Of a stretch of 64,000 nucleotides of DNA, positions 8,697-17,603 are shown piece by piece. The position numbers were made by a program, and so were the translations under genes. The notes beneath the pieces were generated by a model that ran no database searches, had not been told where the DNA came from, and saw only the letters and a program-made list of their open reading frames with translations. This stretch comes from Deltaproteobacteria bacterium (GTDB taxonomy: Bacteria > Myxococcota_A > Polyangia > Polyangiales > Ga0077539): the NCBI GenBank assembly GCA_016218725.1, contig JACRDB010000119.1:1-64000 (forward strand), given 5' to 3'. Position 1 is the first letter of the stretch; each line of letters begins with the position of its first letter.

Positions 8697-8954
8697 TCAA
8701 CGCCCTCGCCAGGCCGGGAGCTGCGCGAGGGCGTTCCTGGCGGCCACCTCGGCCTGGGCGCGTTGCATCCCGTTGGTGCCCATGAAGTCCCGCTCCACGA
8801 GGCGCCGGAAGACGTCTTCGTAGCTGCGCAGGCGCCCGGCGCCGTCGCAGCACTGGACGCAGTAGGGGTTGTCCGCGAGGCTGCCCCCGTGGTCTCGGTC
8901 ACCCATCATCGGTCGGCCGCAGCTCTGGCAGCCAGGTCCACCCATCAGGCCCAT
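8697..8954 (-). CDS. Small putative zinc-ribbon protein
   Basis: The product is 85 residues, with CQSCG near the N-terminus and YCVQCC about 24 residues later. This is the four-cysteine pattern of the putative zinc ribbon family PF12674, which has the form C-x2-C-G-x-P-M then Y-C-x2-C. The remainder is a short helical region. The start is supported by AAGGAG 7 nt upstream; an ATG 16 codons earlier lacks one. Function is unknown; such proteins are usually small cytoplasmic factors. It is divergent from the NtrC-like regulator gene at 9201. Confidence 0.75.
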   Translation of the reverse strand: MGLMGGPGCQSCGRPMMGDRDHGGSLADNPYCVQCCDGAGRLRSYEDVFRRLVERDFMGTNGMQRAQAEVAARNALAQLPAWRGR

Positions 8955-9200
8955 CGGTCGCTCCTTCGCGGGAACCGTGGGCCCGCCGGGACCCCGGCGC
9001 AAGGTCCGGGCGGCGTAGACGTTGCTTCCGGCGGGCGTTTTCCGGTACCTTCCCGGGCAGTGCCCCCTCGGATGGAGGGGTGTGGGCAGGGTTGTCGGTG
9101 TCGTTGGGGGCCCTGAAGGGCGCGCGAGGGCGCCTCTGGAGGGCCGCGCAAGGTGTCGCCGCGGGGTGATGGATCACCCCGCGGAATGGAAGGGGCGACC

Positions 9201-10559
9201 GTGACAGACCGGCTACGAATCCTCCTGGTAGATGCTGACCCCGCCTCGCGCAAGGCCCTCACGGCCTCGCTGGCGCGCCTCGGGGACGAGGTCGATGGCG
9301 CCGCCGACGGCGTCGAGGCCGTCTCGCGCCTCGGGAGCTTTCCCTATGACCTGGTGCTCGCCGAGGTGAGCACCCCGAAGCTCGATGGCCTCGGCCTGAC
9401 CGACGTGCTTCGCGGCAGGAACCTGGAGGCCCTGATGGTGCTCATGAGCGCCCACACCACCGTGGAGGCCGTGGTGGGCTTCCTGCGCGCGGGCGTCTTT
9501 GATTTCCTCCTGAAGCCCGTGGAGCCCGCGAGCCTCTCGGCGATGCTGGACCGAGCCCGGGAGCGCCGGGTGCAGCGCAAGCGCGTGCGCGCCCTCTCGG
9601 AGGCGCTCACCGCCCGCGACAAGGCCTCCGGGCTCGTGGTCGGTGGCCCCGCCATGACCGGGGTGCTGGAGGACGCCCGCCGGGCCGGAGCCTGCGACCT
9701 CCCGGTGCTCCTCCTGGGGGAGCCCGGCACCGGAAAAGAGCGCATCGCGCGCAGCATCCACGCCATGAGCGACCGGGCCTCGGGGCCCTTCGAGCGCGTG
9801 GACGGCAACGGCGACGCCCTCACCGTGGAGTACGAACTCTTCGGCGCGGGCGGCGACGAGGGAGGCCGCTGGGCCCGGGCCCGCGGCGGCACGCTCCTCA
9901 TCGAGGACGTGGCCTCGCTCTCACCCACGATCCAGGCGAGGCTGGTGCGCGCCCTGGAGCTCTCGTCGGGTGAGGTCAGGGTGCTGGCCACGGCCTCGGA
10001 GCCCCTGGACCGCCTGCGCCAGGAGGGGAGGCTCCGCAATGACCTGTACTTCTCCCTCCGGGCCATCGAGCTGCGGGTGCCCGCCCTGCGCGAGCGCCGC
10101 GAGGACATCCCGAAGCTGGTGGAGCACTTCCTCGCGGACGAGAGCCGCCTGCGGGGCCGCGCGCTGCGCATGGCCCCGGACGCCCAGGCGGTGCTCATGG
10201 GCGTGGCCTGGCCGGGCAACGTGCGCGAGCTGGAGGGCGTGGTGCGCATGGCCGCCGCGCAGGTGGCCGAGGGGGACCTGGTGCAGCTCCAGCACCTTCC
10301 CGCCACGCTCCAGAACATGGTGCCCCGCACCAGCACCCTGGCCGAGCAGATCGAGGCCTACGAGCGCACGGTGATCCGCCAGACCCTGGAGGCCCTCGGT
10401 GGCCGGGTGGGCCAGGTGGCCCAGGCCCTCGGGGTGCCGGAGCGCACGCTGCGCCGTAAAATGCGCGCCTGGGGCTACGCCAAGGAGGCCTTCCGGAAGA
10501 AGCGCCGCAAGCTCCGGGTGAGGCCAACGATCAACGTGCCGGAGGTCTCGAGCGTCTAG
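9201..10559 (+). CDS. Degenerate NtrC-like response regulator
   Basis: The protein is 452 residues from a GTG with GGAAGGGG just upstream. Domain order is receiver (1-120), AAA+ (150-380) and Fis-type HTH (about 395-435). The receiver is degenerate: the phospho-acceptor position is Glu55 (LVLAEVSTP), the second acidic-pocket Asp is Ala12 (VDADP), while Lys105 is kept. In the AAA+ domain Walker A (GEPGTGKE) is intact, but the GAFTGA loop that contacts sigma-54 is absent (ELFGAGGDEGGRW), and Walker B reads LLIEDV instead of LFLDE. It looks like an NtrC-family DNA-binding protein that may no longer need phosphorylation and may not activate sigma-54 promoters. No histidine kinase is adjacent; PilS at 46 kb lacks a neighbouring PilR, but the lost motifs argue against this being its partner. 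Confidence 0.9.
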   Translation: MTDRLRILLVDADPASRKALTASLARLGDEVDGAADGVEAVSRLGSFPYDLVLAEVSTPKLDGLGLTDVLRGRNLEALMVLMSAHTTVEAVVGFLRAGVFDFLLKPVEPASLSAMLDRARERRVQRKRVRALSEALTARDKASGLVVGGPAMTGVLEDARRAGACDLPVLLLGEPGTGKERIARSIHAMSDRASGPFERVDGNGDALTVEYELFGAGGDEGGRWARARGGTLLIEDVASLSPTIQARLVRALELSSGEVRVLATASEPLDRLRQEGRLRNDLYFSLRAIELRVPALRERREDIPKLVEHFLADESRLRGRALRMAPDAQAVLMGVAWPGNVRELEGVVRMAAAQVAEGDLVQLQHLPATLQNMVPRTSTLAEQIEAYERTVIRQTLEALGGRVGQVAQALGVPERTLRRKMRAWGYAKEAFRKKRRKLRVRPTINVPEVSSV

Positions 10560-10563
10560 GGCT

Positions 10564-12540
10564 TCAGATCCGCAAGACGAGCTCCGCGAGGGCGCCCTGG
10601 AAGGGCGCCACGTCGCGGCACACGCCGCCGGAGCACACGCGTCCGCCGGGGGTCATCCCCGCGAAGAGACGCACGAAATTCGAGATGGTGAAGTTCCAGC
10701 GCAGCTCCGCCGAAGGGTAGAGGGTGGGCTGGCGCAGCACCGGGGAGGTGCTCCCGAGGGGGTCCGTGAGGAGCTCCGCGGAGCCGGGGCCACGGTTGGT
10801 GTTGTCCCACCGGAGGCTGGCGCTCACCACCAACGGGAGGCCGTGGGTCCAGGTGAGGGCCACGCCGCCGCGGACGCCGGTGACCAGGTCGTCCCAGTCG
10901 AACGCGCCGGGGATGCGCGTGAAGCGGTAGTTGCGCTCGAAGCGGTGGTCCACCCGGAGCTCCAGCGAGTCCTGGGGGCCTACCGGGAAGGCCCAGTCGA
11001 TGTCGGCCTGGAGGGACTCGTGACGGAGGTCCCCTGCGCGCTGGGCGTCCGGGGACATCCCCGCGGCGTCGTCCGCGCGGCGGAACTCCCGGCGGTAGCC
11101 CACGCTCGCCGTGAGGAAATAGTCCCCCGAGGAGACGCGGGTGGCCCCGGCGCCCCCGAGGCCCGCGGCAGCCGGCGCCGCTGCCCCCCCCACGGCCGCC
11201 CCCCCCGCGGGCGCCGACGGCCCTCCCTGCGGGGACGCCACGGGCCGCGAGCGCCGCCGCAGGGCAAGGTAGCTGTGCGTGGTGACCATGCCCTCGCGGT
11301 CATCCCAGGGATCGATCGGGTTGTTGTTCGAGTCCGAGGACTCGGCCCAGCCATACAAGAGCGAGTTGAAGGTGAAGATCCAGGGCGAGCCCGGGCGGTT
11401 GTAGTCCACTCGGAGCCTCCCGCCCCGCGCGTTGGCGTTGGTGAAGGGCCGCTGGTCGTCGCGCTCCAGCGAAGGCGCCGCGCTGTAGAGCCTCGCGACG
11501 TCCCTCGGGGTGGCGTTGGCGCTCTCCGTCGGGGCCAGGAGGTAGTGAGTGTAGTCCTTCCACTCCACCAGGAAGGTCCAGGAGCCTCGGAGGAGCTGCA
11601 CCGCGCCGAAGATCCCTCGCCCCGGGCGGGTGTTCACGCTGGAGCCGTCACACTGGAGGTCCGCGCCGACCCTGCGGCAGAGCTGCGTGCGCCGCCGGGC
11701 GATGTTGAGCTCGCCGTAGAGCGTGAGGTCCCCGCCCAGGAGCGACGGGGCCTCGACCCTCCCTCCGGCGATGTCCACGTCGTCCTGGCGGCGGTTGTCA
11801 CGGTTGCCCTCGAAGGTGGCGTGAACGACGTGTACGCCGAGCTCTACGTCTTGATCGGCGCCCACCCGGGCCACCGCGGAGCCCCCGGCCAGGAGGTCCG
11901 TGGGGTCGGAGAACACCTCCAGGGACAAGGGGTCCAGGTTCTGGGGGTTGCTCACCCCGGCGAAGCCCCGGATGTTCATCCGCCCGTGGTCGAGCTCCAC
12001 CCTGGTGCCCCGGAGCGTGCCGTCCAGCCCGATGGGGTCAACCTTGCGAAACGCAAGCGCGAGGCCCCGGCCAAAGACCTGGTAGAAATCCCCGGCCTCG
12101 ACGGTGAGGTCTCCGCGTTGATACCGGAGGCTCACGCGCTCCGGGGCGAGGCGCGCCAGGTCCCCGAGGGTGGAGCGGAGGTAGCAGCCCTGGTCCGTGG
12201 TGCAGCTGGTGTCATGGTTCCAGGGGACGAAGCCATCCCAGCGGACATAGAGCCTCCAGGGGGCCGCCGTGGCCGAGAGGTCCAGCCGCTCCGTGAGGGA
12301 GAAGAAATGGTCGTCGTGGAGGTTGTCGTCGAAGTTCTGTGCCCGGTACCGGGTGAGCGAGGTGCTGGTGACCGTAAATGCCGTGGGCCCCAGGCCCGGC
12401 AGGCGCCGGACCAGCCCCTGGGCGCGCGCCGCAGGCCCGAAGACCGTGAGGGCAGCGCCGAGGGTGATGGCGAGGGGGAGGGGGAGGGATGGGGTCGTGT
12501 GCGAGGGCACCGGGGGACTGTACCCCAGGCGAGGGGACAC
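10564..12540 (-). CDS. Outer-membrane beta-barrel protein
   Basis: This 658-residue exported protein has a signal peptide (hydrophobic stretch about residues 20-38, cleavage after ARA). The mature part alternates polar and aromatic residues in amphipathic strands and ends in a strand (ELVLRI) suited to the barrel assembly machinery. A stretch around residues 155-200 (YQRGDLTVEAGDFYQVFGRG) recalls DUF6029-type outer-membrane proteins; that assignment is tentative. A Pro/Ala/Gly-rich loop lies near residues 440-470. The GTG start shares its G with the TAG stop of the upstream thioredoxin-fold lipoprotein gene, so the two form a coupled pair and may act together in the envelope. Confidence 0.75.
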   Translation of the reverse strand: MSPRLGYSPPVPSHTTPSLPLPLAITLGAALTVFGPAARAQGLVRRLPGLGPTAFTVTSTSLTRYRAQNFDDNLHDDHFFSLTERLDLSATAAPWRLYVRWDGFVPWNHDTSCTTDQGCYLRSTLGDLARLAPERVSLRYQRGDLTVEAGDFYQVFGRGLALAFRKVDPIGLDGTLRGTRVELDHGRMNIRGFAGVSNPQNLDPLSLEVFSDPTDLLAGGSAVARVGADQDVELGVHVVHATFEGNRDNRRQDDVDIAGGRVEAPSLLGGDLTLYGELNIARRRTQLCRRVGADLQCDGSSVNTRPGRGIFGAVQLLRGSWTFLVEWKDYTHYLLAPTESANATPRDVARLYSAAPSLERDDQRPFTNANARGGRLRVDYNRPGSPWIFTFNSLLYGWAESSDSNNNPIDPWDDREGMVTTHSYLALRRRSRPVASPQGGPSAPAGGAAVGGAAAPAAAGLGGAGATRVSSGDYFLTASVGYRREFRRADDAAGMSPDAQRAGDLRHESLQADIDWAFPVGPQDSLELRVDHRFERNYRFTRIPGAFDWDDLVTGVRGGVALTWTHGLPLVVSASLRWDNTNRGPGSAELLTDPLGSTSPVLRQPTLYPSAELRWNFTISNFVRLFAGMTPGGRVCSGGVCRDVAPFQGALAELVLRI

Positions 12541-13217
12541 TAAGGATCGGGATGCATCAGCACGTCGTCGATGGCCGTGCGGATGGACGCCAGACCCGTG
12601 TCCGAGCCGTACTCCCGCCAGCGGATGCGCCCGCGGCGGTCGATGATCACGTTGCCCGGGAAGGCCGCCCGCGGCACGAAGGGCGACGTGAGGAACATCG
12701 GGTCCATGAGCTCCGGGAAGGTGATCCCGTAGGAGCTCACCCAGCGGTTGCAGGTGGGGGCCGAGATGGGGGTGCGGTCCGCGTTCTGCACCAGCACCTG
12801 CACGAAGCGCACGCCCCGGCCGCGGTACCGATCAATGATCTCCCGCTGGATCTGCGAGCTCTCCCGCTGGCAGGGCACGCACCACGCCGCGGCGATGGAC
12901 ATCACCGTGAGGTTCGAGGCGAAGAACTCCGGGCTGTCAAAGCGCCAGGTGGCCTCCTCCCCCATGCGGTTGCAGGCCGTGAGCGAGAAGGGCTCCAGGA
13001 TGGCGCCCACGCCCGTGCCGTAGGGCCCTGCGGGGTATGTCTCCCCCATGGGGCCTCCCCCGTCGCCGGGCGGTGGCGGCGGCGGTGGCGGCGGTGGCGG
13101 CGGCGGGGACATGTTCATCCCGCTGTCCACCGGTGGGGTGCTCCCCCCTGTGGTGCTGTCACCGCACCCCCCGAGCACCACGGCCGAAACCAGACCTAGC
13201 GTGACGATTGACCTCAT
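12540..13217 (-). CDS. Thioredoxin-fold lipoprotein with polyproline linker
   Basis: This is a 225-residue lipoprotein: the signal peptide ends in LGGC, then a linker with 13 consecutive prolines, then a TlpA/AhpC-like thioredoxin fold with the active site WCVPC (residues about 109-113) and a late cis-Pro region (FPGNVIIDRRGRIR). It probably works as a periplasmic or surface thiol oxidoreductase. A GGAAGGGG ribosome site precedes the ATG by about 6 nt. The coding run of GGC/GGT units for the prolines (13068-13106) is repeat-prone. Its stop overlaps the start of the barrel gene. Its reaction partner is unknown; the second TlpA-like gene at 14529 is divergent and may be related in role. Confidence 0.88.
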   Translation of the reverse strand: MRSIVTLGLVSAVVLGGCGDSTTGGSTPPVDSGMNMSPPPPPPPPPPPPPGDGGGPMGETYPAGPYGTGVGAILEPFSLTACNRMGEEATWRFDSPEFFASNLTVMSIAAAWCVPCQRESSQIQREIIDRYRGRGVRFVQVLVQNADRTPISAPTCNRWVSSYGITFPELMDPMFLTSPFVPRAAFPGNVIIDRRGRIRWREYGSDTGLASIRTAIDDVLMHPDP

Positions 13218-13288
13218 GAGGGACCCCTTCCAGGTTGTGTGAGTCTACACCCTTGGCGGTGTTTTGCGAGAGCGCGGAGCTTGGGAAA

Positions 13289-14383
13289 TCACATCATCGG
13301 GCGCATCAGCATCGGGATGCAGGTCCCCCGGCGCGCGCCGGAGGCGCTGGTGACCACGTTGCACATGAACCCCGAGGGGCAGCTGCGCCCCGCGGCGGCG
13401 CAGTCCAGCGGCGTGCAGAAGCCGTTCATCCAGGTCCGGGTCATGCCCGACGAGAGGGTGATCTGTCGGCGGCAGAAGAACCCATCGGACATCCGGCAGT
13501 CGGCGTCCGTGCGGCACTCGTCCAGGCAGGTCCCGATGTCCCCCCGGGCGGAGGTGCGCGACGGCAGGCAGATGCCACCCATCGGGCAGTTGGACCGCGG
13601 GAACTCCATCTCCGGCCAGAAGGACCCGGGGTTGAACCCCGGCGGCAGGATGCAGCGCCCGATGCACTGCCCGCCGTTGAAGCCCGTGTAGGTGGTCACC
13701 CCGGCGGCCGAGGTGACGCTCTCCGGGTTGCACAGCCCGGAGCGGCAGAACTGGTCCGCCGTGGCCCCGGCCCGGTTGTTGGGTACGCACACCTCGCCGA
13801 GGCTCCGCCCCGGCGGCGGGGACGAGCCCATCGGGCGGCAGCGCCCGGTGTCGTGGTCGCACACCGTGCCGTCCGTGCAGCTCGCGTCGGTGCACACACC
13901 AATGCAGATGTTGACCTCCTGGAGCGTGCCCGCGTTGAGCTGGAGGCAGGTGTAGCCGTCCCTCTCGCAGTCCAGGCCGTTCTCGCACGTGCGGAAGCAC
14001 CGCCGCATGCGAAGCTGGCTGTCCATCCCGCAGAAGCCGTCCACCGCCCGGCGCCCCCCGATGGGCTCCAGCAGGCACTCGTCGTCCCGGGTGCAGGGCC
14101 GCGTGCACTCCCCGCCCGGCAGCCCCTCCACCGACGGCGAGAGGCACCGCAGCCCCTCCACGCACTCCCCGTTGTTCCGGCACGGACCAAAGATCGGTGA
14201 GGGCTCTCGCGGCCCGTCCGGCGCCCCCTGGTCCCCCGGGGTGGCGTCCCCCACGGCGTCCGTGGCCGTGGTGTCCGCGGCGACCGTGGTGTCCGCTGCG
14301 GCGTCCTGGGGGGTCGTGGGCGTGCTCGAACACGCCGCGGCAAGCACCACCAGCAGCGTGGCGCACGATCGAAGAAAGGTCAT
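13289..14383 (-). CDS. Cys-rich surface lipoprotein
   Basis: The product is 364 residues. The lipobox is AAAC, followed by an Asp/Thr/Ala-rich linker (to about residue 65) and then a region with more than 25 cysteines in short EGF/Dickkopf-like spacings (C-R-N-N-G-E-C, C-T-R-P-C-T-R-D-D-E-C, C-G-M, C-F-R-T-C). This is typical of myxobacterial disulphide-rich surface proteins of unknown function. The ATG begins a good lipoprotein signal; a longer open frame upstream has no exported features. Disulphide formation could depend on the thioredoxin-fold genes on both sides, which is inference from context. It is transcribed divergently from the TlpA-like gene at 14529. Confidence 0.8.
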   Translation of the reverse strand: MTFLRSCATLLVVLAAACSSTPTTPQDAAADTTVAADTTATDAVGDATPGDQGAPDGPREPSPIFGPCRNNGECVEGLRCLSPSVEGLPGGECTRPCTRDDECLLEPIGGRRAVDGFCGMDSQLRMRRCFRTCENGLDCERDGYTCLQLNAGTLQEVNICIGVCTDASCTDGTVCDHDTGRCRPMGSSPPPGRSLGEVCVPNNRAGATADQFCRSGLCNPESVTSAAGVTTYTGFNGGQCIGRCILPPGFNPGSFWPEMEFPRSNCPMGGICLPSRTSARGDIGTCLDECRTDADCRMSDGFFCRRQITLSSGMTRTWMNGFCTPLDCAAAGRSCPSGFMCNVVTSASGARRGTCIPMLMRPMM

Positions 14384-14528
14384 GGAGTCTCTGGGCCCTT
14401 GGCGGCCTTCCCTAGCGCAAATGACCCCCACCTGCAACCGTTGCGCCCCTCCCCCCTGGGGGGTGCGGGGTCCACGCCACACCCGGTGCTGTGAATGGCC
14501 TGTGGGTGTGCTACGTACCAGACCCACG

Positions 14529-15047
14529 ATGAAGCGCGCGCGCGGACCGATGGGGGTGTTCCTGGGCCTGGCGTTGCTGGCGTTGCCGGCGGTGGCCTCG
14601 GTGGGCACGGCGGCGCCGGAGTTCACGCTCCCGGCGGCGCCCGGGGGGCCCCGCCCGGGGCGCTTCCGGCTGGCGGACCACCTGAACCGCAAGCCCGTGG
14701 TGGTGCTCTTCTGGGCGACCTGGTGCCAGCCCTGCATGCAGGAGCTGCCGGTGTACCAGGAGCTCTACCGTCGGTACGCCGGGCGCATCGAGATTGTGGC
14801 GATCTCCATGGACGGGCCGGACACGGTGAGCGAGGCCGGGGCCACGGCCCGCAGGCTCGGGATCACCTTCCCGGTGGTGACGGACCTGGAGACGCAGGTG
14901 GTCACGGTGTACAACCCTCGGCGCGCGGCGCCCTTCTCCGTGTGGATTGACCGCCACGGGATCATCCAGCGCGAGCGCGAGGGCTTCGCCCTGGCGGAGC
15001 GTCCGCAGATCGAGGCGGGCATCGCCGCGCTGGTGGCCGCGCGGTAG
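14529..15047 (+). CDS. TlpA-like periplasmic thiol-disulphide oxidoreductase
   Basis: This 172-residue protein has an N-terminal signal or anchor (VFLGLALLALPAVASVG) and a redoxin domain with the TlpA/ResA active site WATWCQPC at about residue 63. The later PFSVWIDRHGII segment carries the expected Pro and beta strand. Proteins like this reduce disulphides outside the cytoplasm, for example in cytochrome c maturation; a pentaheme cytochrome is encoded about 8 kb downstream. A TACGTA box lies 11 nt before the ATG with no Shine-Dalgarno. The gene downstream converges on it after 5 bp. Confidence 0.92.
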   Translation: MKRARGPMGVFLGLALLALPAVASVGTAAPEFTLPAAPGGPRPGRFRLADHLNRKPVVVLFWATWCQPCMQELPVYQELYRRYAGRIEIVAISMDGPDTVSEAGATARRLGITFPVVTDLETQVVTVYNPRRAAPFSVWIDRHGIIQREREGFALAERPQIEAGIAALVAAR

Positions 15048-15052
15048 CGCCC

Positions 15053-15613
15053 TCAGCGGTTGCCGTTGCTGGCTTCGTCGTCGAGGGCGTCCACGGCGCC
15101 CTCGGGGCGGCTCTTGAGCTCGGCCTTGAGGGCCTCGATGTCGGCCCTGGCGCGGCGGGCCACGTCGGTCCAGACCGCCTGGTGGTGCCTCGCCAGACCA
15201 TAGACGTGCCCCGGGCGGTGGTCCGAGACGATGGCCGTGAGCGTGCGCATGATGCGCGAGGCGCCCTCGTGGTCCTCGGGGTCCGTGAGCATGGGCTGCA
15301 GGGCCCGGGTCTCCGCGGTGATGGCCTCGATCTGCAGGCGCAGGAGGGCCTTGTGCGCGCCGGGCGCGTCCAGGCTCAGGGCGCGGACCTCCTCGCGCAG
15401 CGCGTCCAGCCGCTCCCGGGCGGCCTCGCTGGAGAGCCCCGGGGGACCCTGCGGGGCCCGAGGCTCCGCGGCGGGCGCGTGGAAGTGCGCCTGGGGCGGC
15501 GCCTCCCGGGCGGCGAGGAAGGTGTCAATGCGCGCGGCGCTGTCACGAAAGGTATCGCGCAGGTAGAGCAGCAGCTCGCGGAGGTCACGGTCGGACGCAT
15601 ACGGTGAGGTCAT
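15053..15613 (-). CDS. Hypothetical coiled-coil protein
   Basis: This 186-residue soluble protein has no recognised family. It is rich in Ala, Arg, Glu and Leu and predicted mostly helical by eye, with heptad-like runs at residues 8-35, 78-115 and 150-175, and a Pro/Ala/His segment between about 37 and 65. No signal peptide, cysteine pair or catalytic motif is visible. It is divergent from the PQQ-type propeller gene and convergent with the TlpA-like gene. Confidence 0.65.
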   Translation of the reverse strand: MTSPYASDRDLRELLLYLRDTFRDSAARIDTFLAAREAPPQAHFHAPAAEPRAPQGPPGLSSEAARERLDALREEVRALSLDAPGAHKALLRLQIEAITAETRALQPMLTDPEDHEGASRIMRTLTAIVSDHRPGHVYGLARHHQAVWTDVARRARADIEALKAELKSRPEGAVDALDDEASNGNR

Positions 15614-15688
15614 GGCAGGGACCGGCGCTGTACCAGCATCGGGAGGGTGGGTGCAAGGCGCAAGGAGGCCATGCTAGGGTCCGCGATC

Positions 15689-17518
15689 ATGGGAACGCAG
15701 ACCGTTCGGCGCCGGACCCTGAAGTGGGGCCTCTTTGTGCTCGGCGCGACCTTCGGGTGCAGCCCGTCCATGGGGGGGAACTTCCCGGACGACCCGGACG
15801 CCACCGCGGACACCACCGCCCCGGAGGACTCCGGCGGGGACACCGGCGCCCAGGACACGGCCTCTCCCGTGGACACGGGCGCGCCCCGGGACACCGCCAC
15901 GCCCATGGATACGGGCGCCCCTCCCGTAGACACCGGCGCGCCGCGGGACACCGCGGTGCCTCCCATGGACACGGGCGCTCCCCCCGTGGATACGGGCGTC
16001 CCTCGGGACACGGCGGTGCCTCCCGATACGGCGGTCCCGCCGGACACCATGGTGCCGCCGGACGCCCCACCCCCCACCGGGACCCCGGTGGTGACCTTCC
16101 AGGTGGACGGCCAGCGCACCGGCGCCAACCGCGCGGAGAGCGCGCTCACGCCAACGTCCCTGCGCGGCGGGCGCTTCGGCCGGGACACCCGCTTCGCCCC
16201 GTCGCTGGACGGGCAGGTGTACGCCCAACCCCTGTACATGCCCGCGGTGCTGGTGGGCGGCGCGCCCCGGAGCCTGCTCTTCGTGGCAACCCAGGCCAAC
16301 AGCGTGTACGCCCTGGACGCCCTCACCGGCGCCGAGGTGTGGCGGGCCAGCCTCGGCGCGCCCGTGTCGCGCTCGTCGCAGCCCTGCGGGAACGTCACCC
16401 CCACCACGGGCGTGCTCGGGACCCCGGCCATCGACCCGGCGAGCGGGACCCTCTACGCGGTCTCGTACAACTCCTCGGGCGGGCGGGTGTTCAACCTCAA
16501 CGCCCTGGACCTCGCCACGGGCCGGCAGCGCGGGGGCTATCCTTCGGCGATCCGCCCGCCCATGAGCAACGGGTCGAGCTTTGACACCGCCCCCACCGGC
16601 GAGCGAGGGGCCCTGCTCCTCCTCGGGGGCCGGGCCTACGTCCCCTTCGGCGGGCTCTACGGCGACTGCGGCTACTACCACGGCTGGGTGGTGGGCGTGG
16701 ACCTCGCGGATCCTACGCGCCAGACGTCGTTTGCGACGCCGGGCTCGGGCAGCGGGATCTGGGCCCCGGGGGGCCTCTCCACGGACGGGATGGGCAACCT
16801 CTTCGTGGCCACGGGCAACTCCATGCGCACCCGCCCTGGTGGGTCTACCTCCTTCGGGTACCAGGCGGGCTCCCTCGGGGAGTTCGTGCTGCGGCTACCC
16901 ACGCCCTCGCTCGCGCTCAACATGGCCGATCGCACCGCGCAGTTCTCGCCCTCGGACGCCATCACCCTGGACAATGAAGACCTGGACATTGGCTCCGTCG
17001 CGCCCGTGGTGCTTCCCCCGGTGGGCGGGCGCCGCTTCGTGTTCCAGGGCGGCAAGGAGGGCACCGGGTACCTCCTCGACGCCGCGTCGCTCAACACCGT
17101 GGTGGCGGAGAACGCCATCAACCAGGGGATGTACGGCGGCGTCGCCGCGTGGTCCAACGGGACCATCACCTATGTGTTCGCGCCCGTGAGGGGTCGGGGC
17201 TCGTCGTGTCCGGGCACCGGCGGGGTGCAGGCCCTGAGGGTCACCGCCGGGGGCTTCTCCGTGGCCTGGTGCACCAGCTCCGTCAGCGACCCCATGGCGT
17301 CGGTGTCGTCCAACGGCAACGACGGCGGCGTGCTCTGGGTGGCCGGCGCCGCGAGCGGGAGCCTCCGGGCCTACAACCTCACGGACGGCACCGAGCTGTG
17401 GGCCTCCAGCGGCGCGGACTCCCCCGGCAGCGTGCGCCACTGGGTCCCGCCCGTGGTGGCCGACGGGAGGGTGTACGTCACCGGCAACTCCAGCGTGTCC
17501 ATGTTCCGGCTGCGCTAG
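15689..17518 (+). CDS. PQQ-type beta-propeller lipoprotein (copy 1)
   Basis: The protein is about 609 residues, with a signal peptide ending in ATFGC (lipobox-like) and a linker of about 100 residues built from repeats of (V/M)DTGAP and RDTA. A quinoprotein-like beta-propeller follows (LYALDALTGAEVWRA, GVLGTPAIDPASGTLYAV, YVTGNSSVSMF). It resembles PQQ-like repeat proteins but lacks a recognisable dehydrogenase active site, so enzyme activity is not claimed. An ATG at 15671 is an alternative start; I prefer 15689 because a TAGGGT box lies 8 nt upstream, fitting the leaderless pattern seen elsewhere in the window. The next gene is a close paralogue. Confidence 0.85.
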   Translation: MGTQTVRRRTLKWGLFVLGATFGCSPSMGGNFPDDPDATADTTAPEDSGGDTGAQDTASPVDTGAPRDTATPMDTGAPPVDTGAPRDTAVPPMDTGAPPVDTGVPRDTAVPPDTAVPPDTMVPPDAPPPTGTPVVTFQVDGQRTGANRAESALTPTSLRGGRFGRDTRFAPSLDGQVYAQPLYMPAVLVGGAPRSLLFVATQANSVYALDALTGAEVWRASLGAPVSRSSQPCGNVTPTTGVLGTPAIDPASGTLYAVSYNSSGGRVFNLNALDLATGRQRGGYPSAIRPPMSNGSSFDTAPTGERGALLLLGGRAYVPFGGLYGDCGYYHGWVVGVDLADPTRQTSFATPGSGSGIWAPGGLSTDGMGNLFVATGNSMRTRPGGSTSFGYQAGSLGEFVLRLPTPSLALNMADRTAQFSPSDAITLDNEDLDIGSVAPVVLPPVGGRRFVFQGGKEGTGYLLDAASLNTVVAENAINQGMYGGVAAWSNGTITYVFAPVRGRGSSCPGTGGVQALRVTAGGFSVAWCTSSVSDPMASVSSNGNDGGVLWVAGAASGSLRAYNLTDGTELWASSGADSPGSVRHWVPPVVADGRVYVTGNSSVSMFRLR

Positions 17519-17603
17519 GGCCACCGCGGGTTCCGCGTTGCCGCGGAGGGCGCTGACGGGTATGGTTCCGGTCTCGCTTTCCCGCACCGCCGGAGGCCCT
17601 CGC

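Noticed and set aside
9003..9200. Sigma-54 promoter (TGGCAC-N5-TTGC) before the NtrC-like gene
   Set aside because: No match was seen by eye here or in other intergenic gaps; TGGCAC occurrences noticed were inside coding regions.
9201..10559. Calling this gene pilR as the missing partner of pilS
   Set aside because: It is 36 kb away, has Glu instead of the phosphorylated Asp and no GAFTGA loop, so it does not fit a PilR role.
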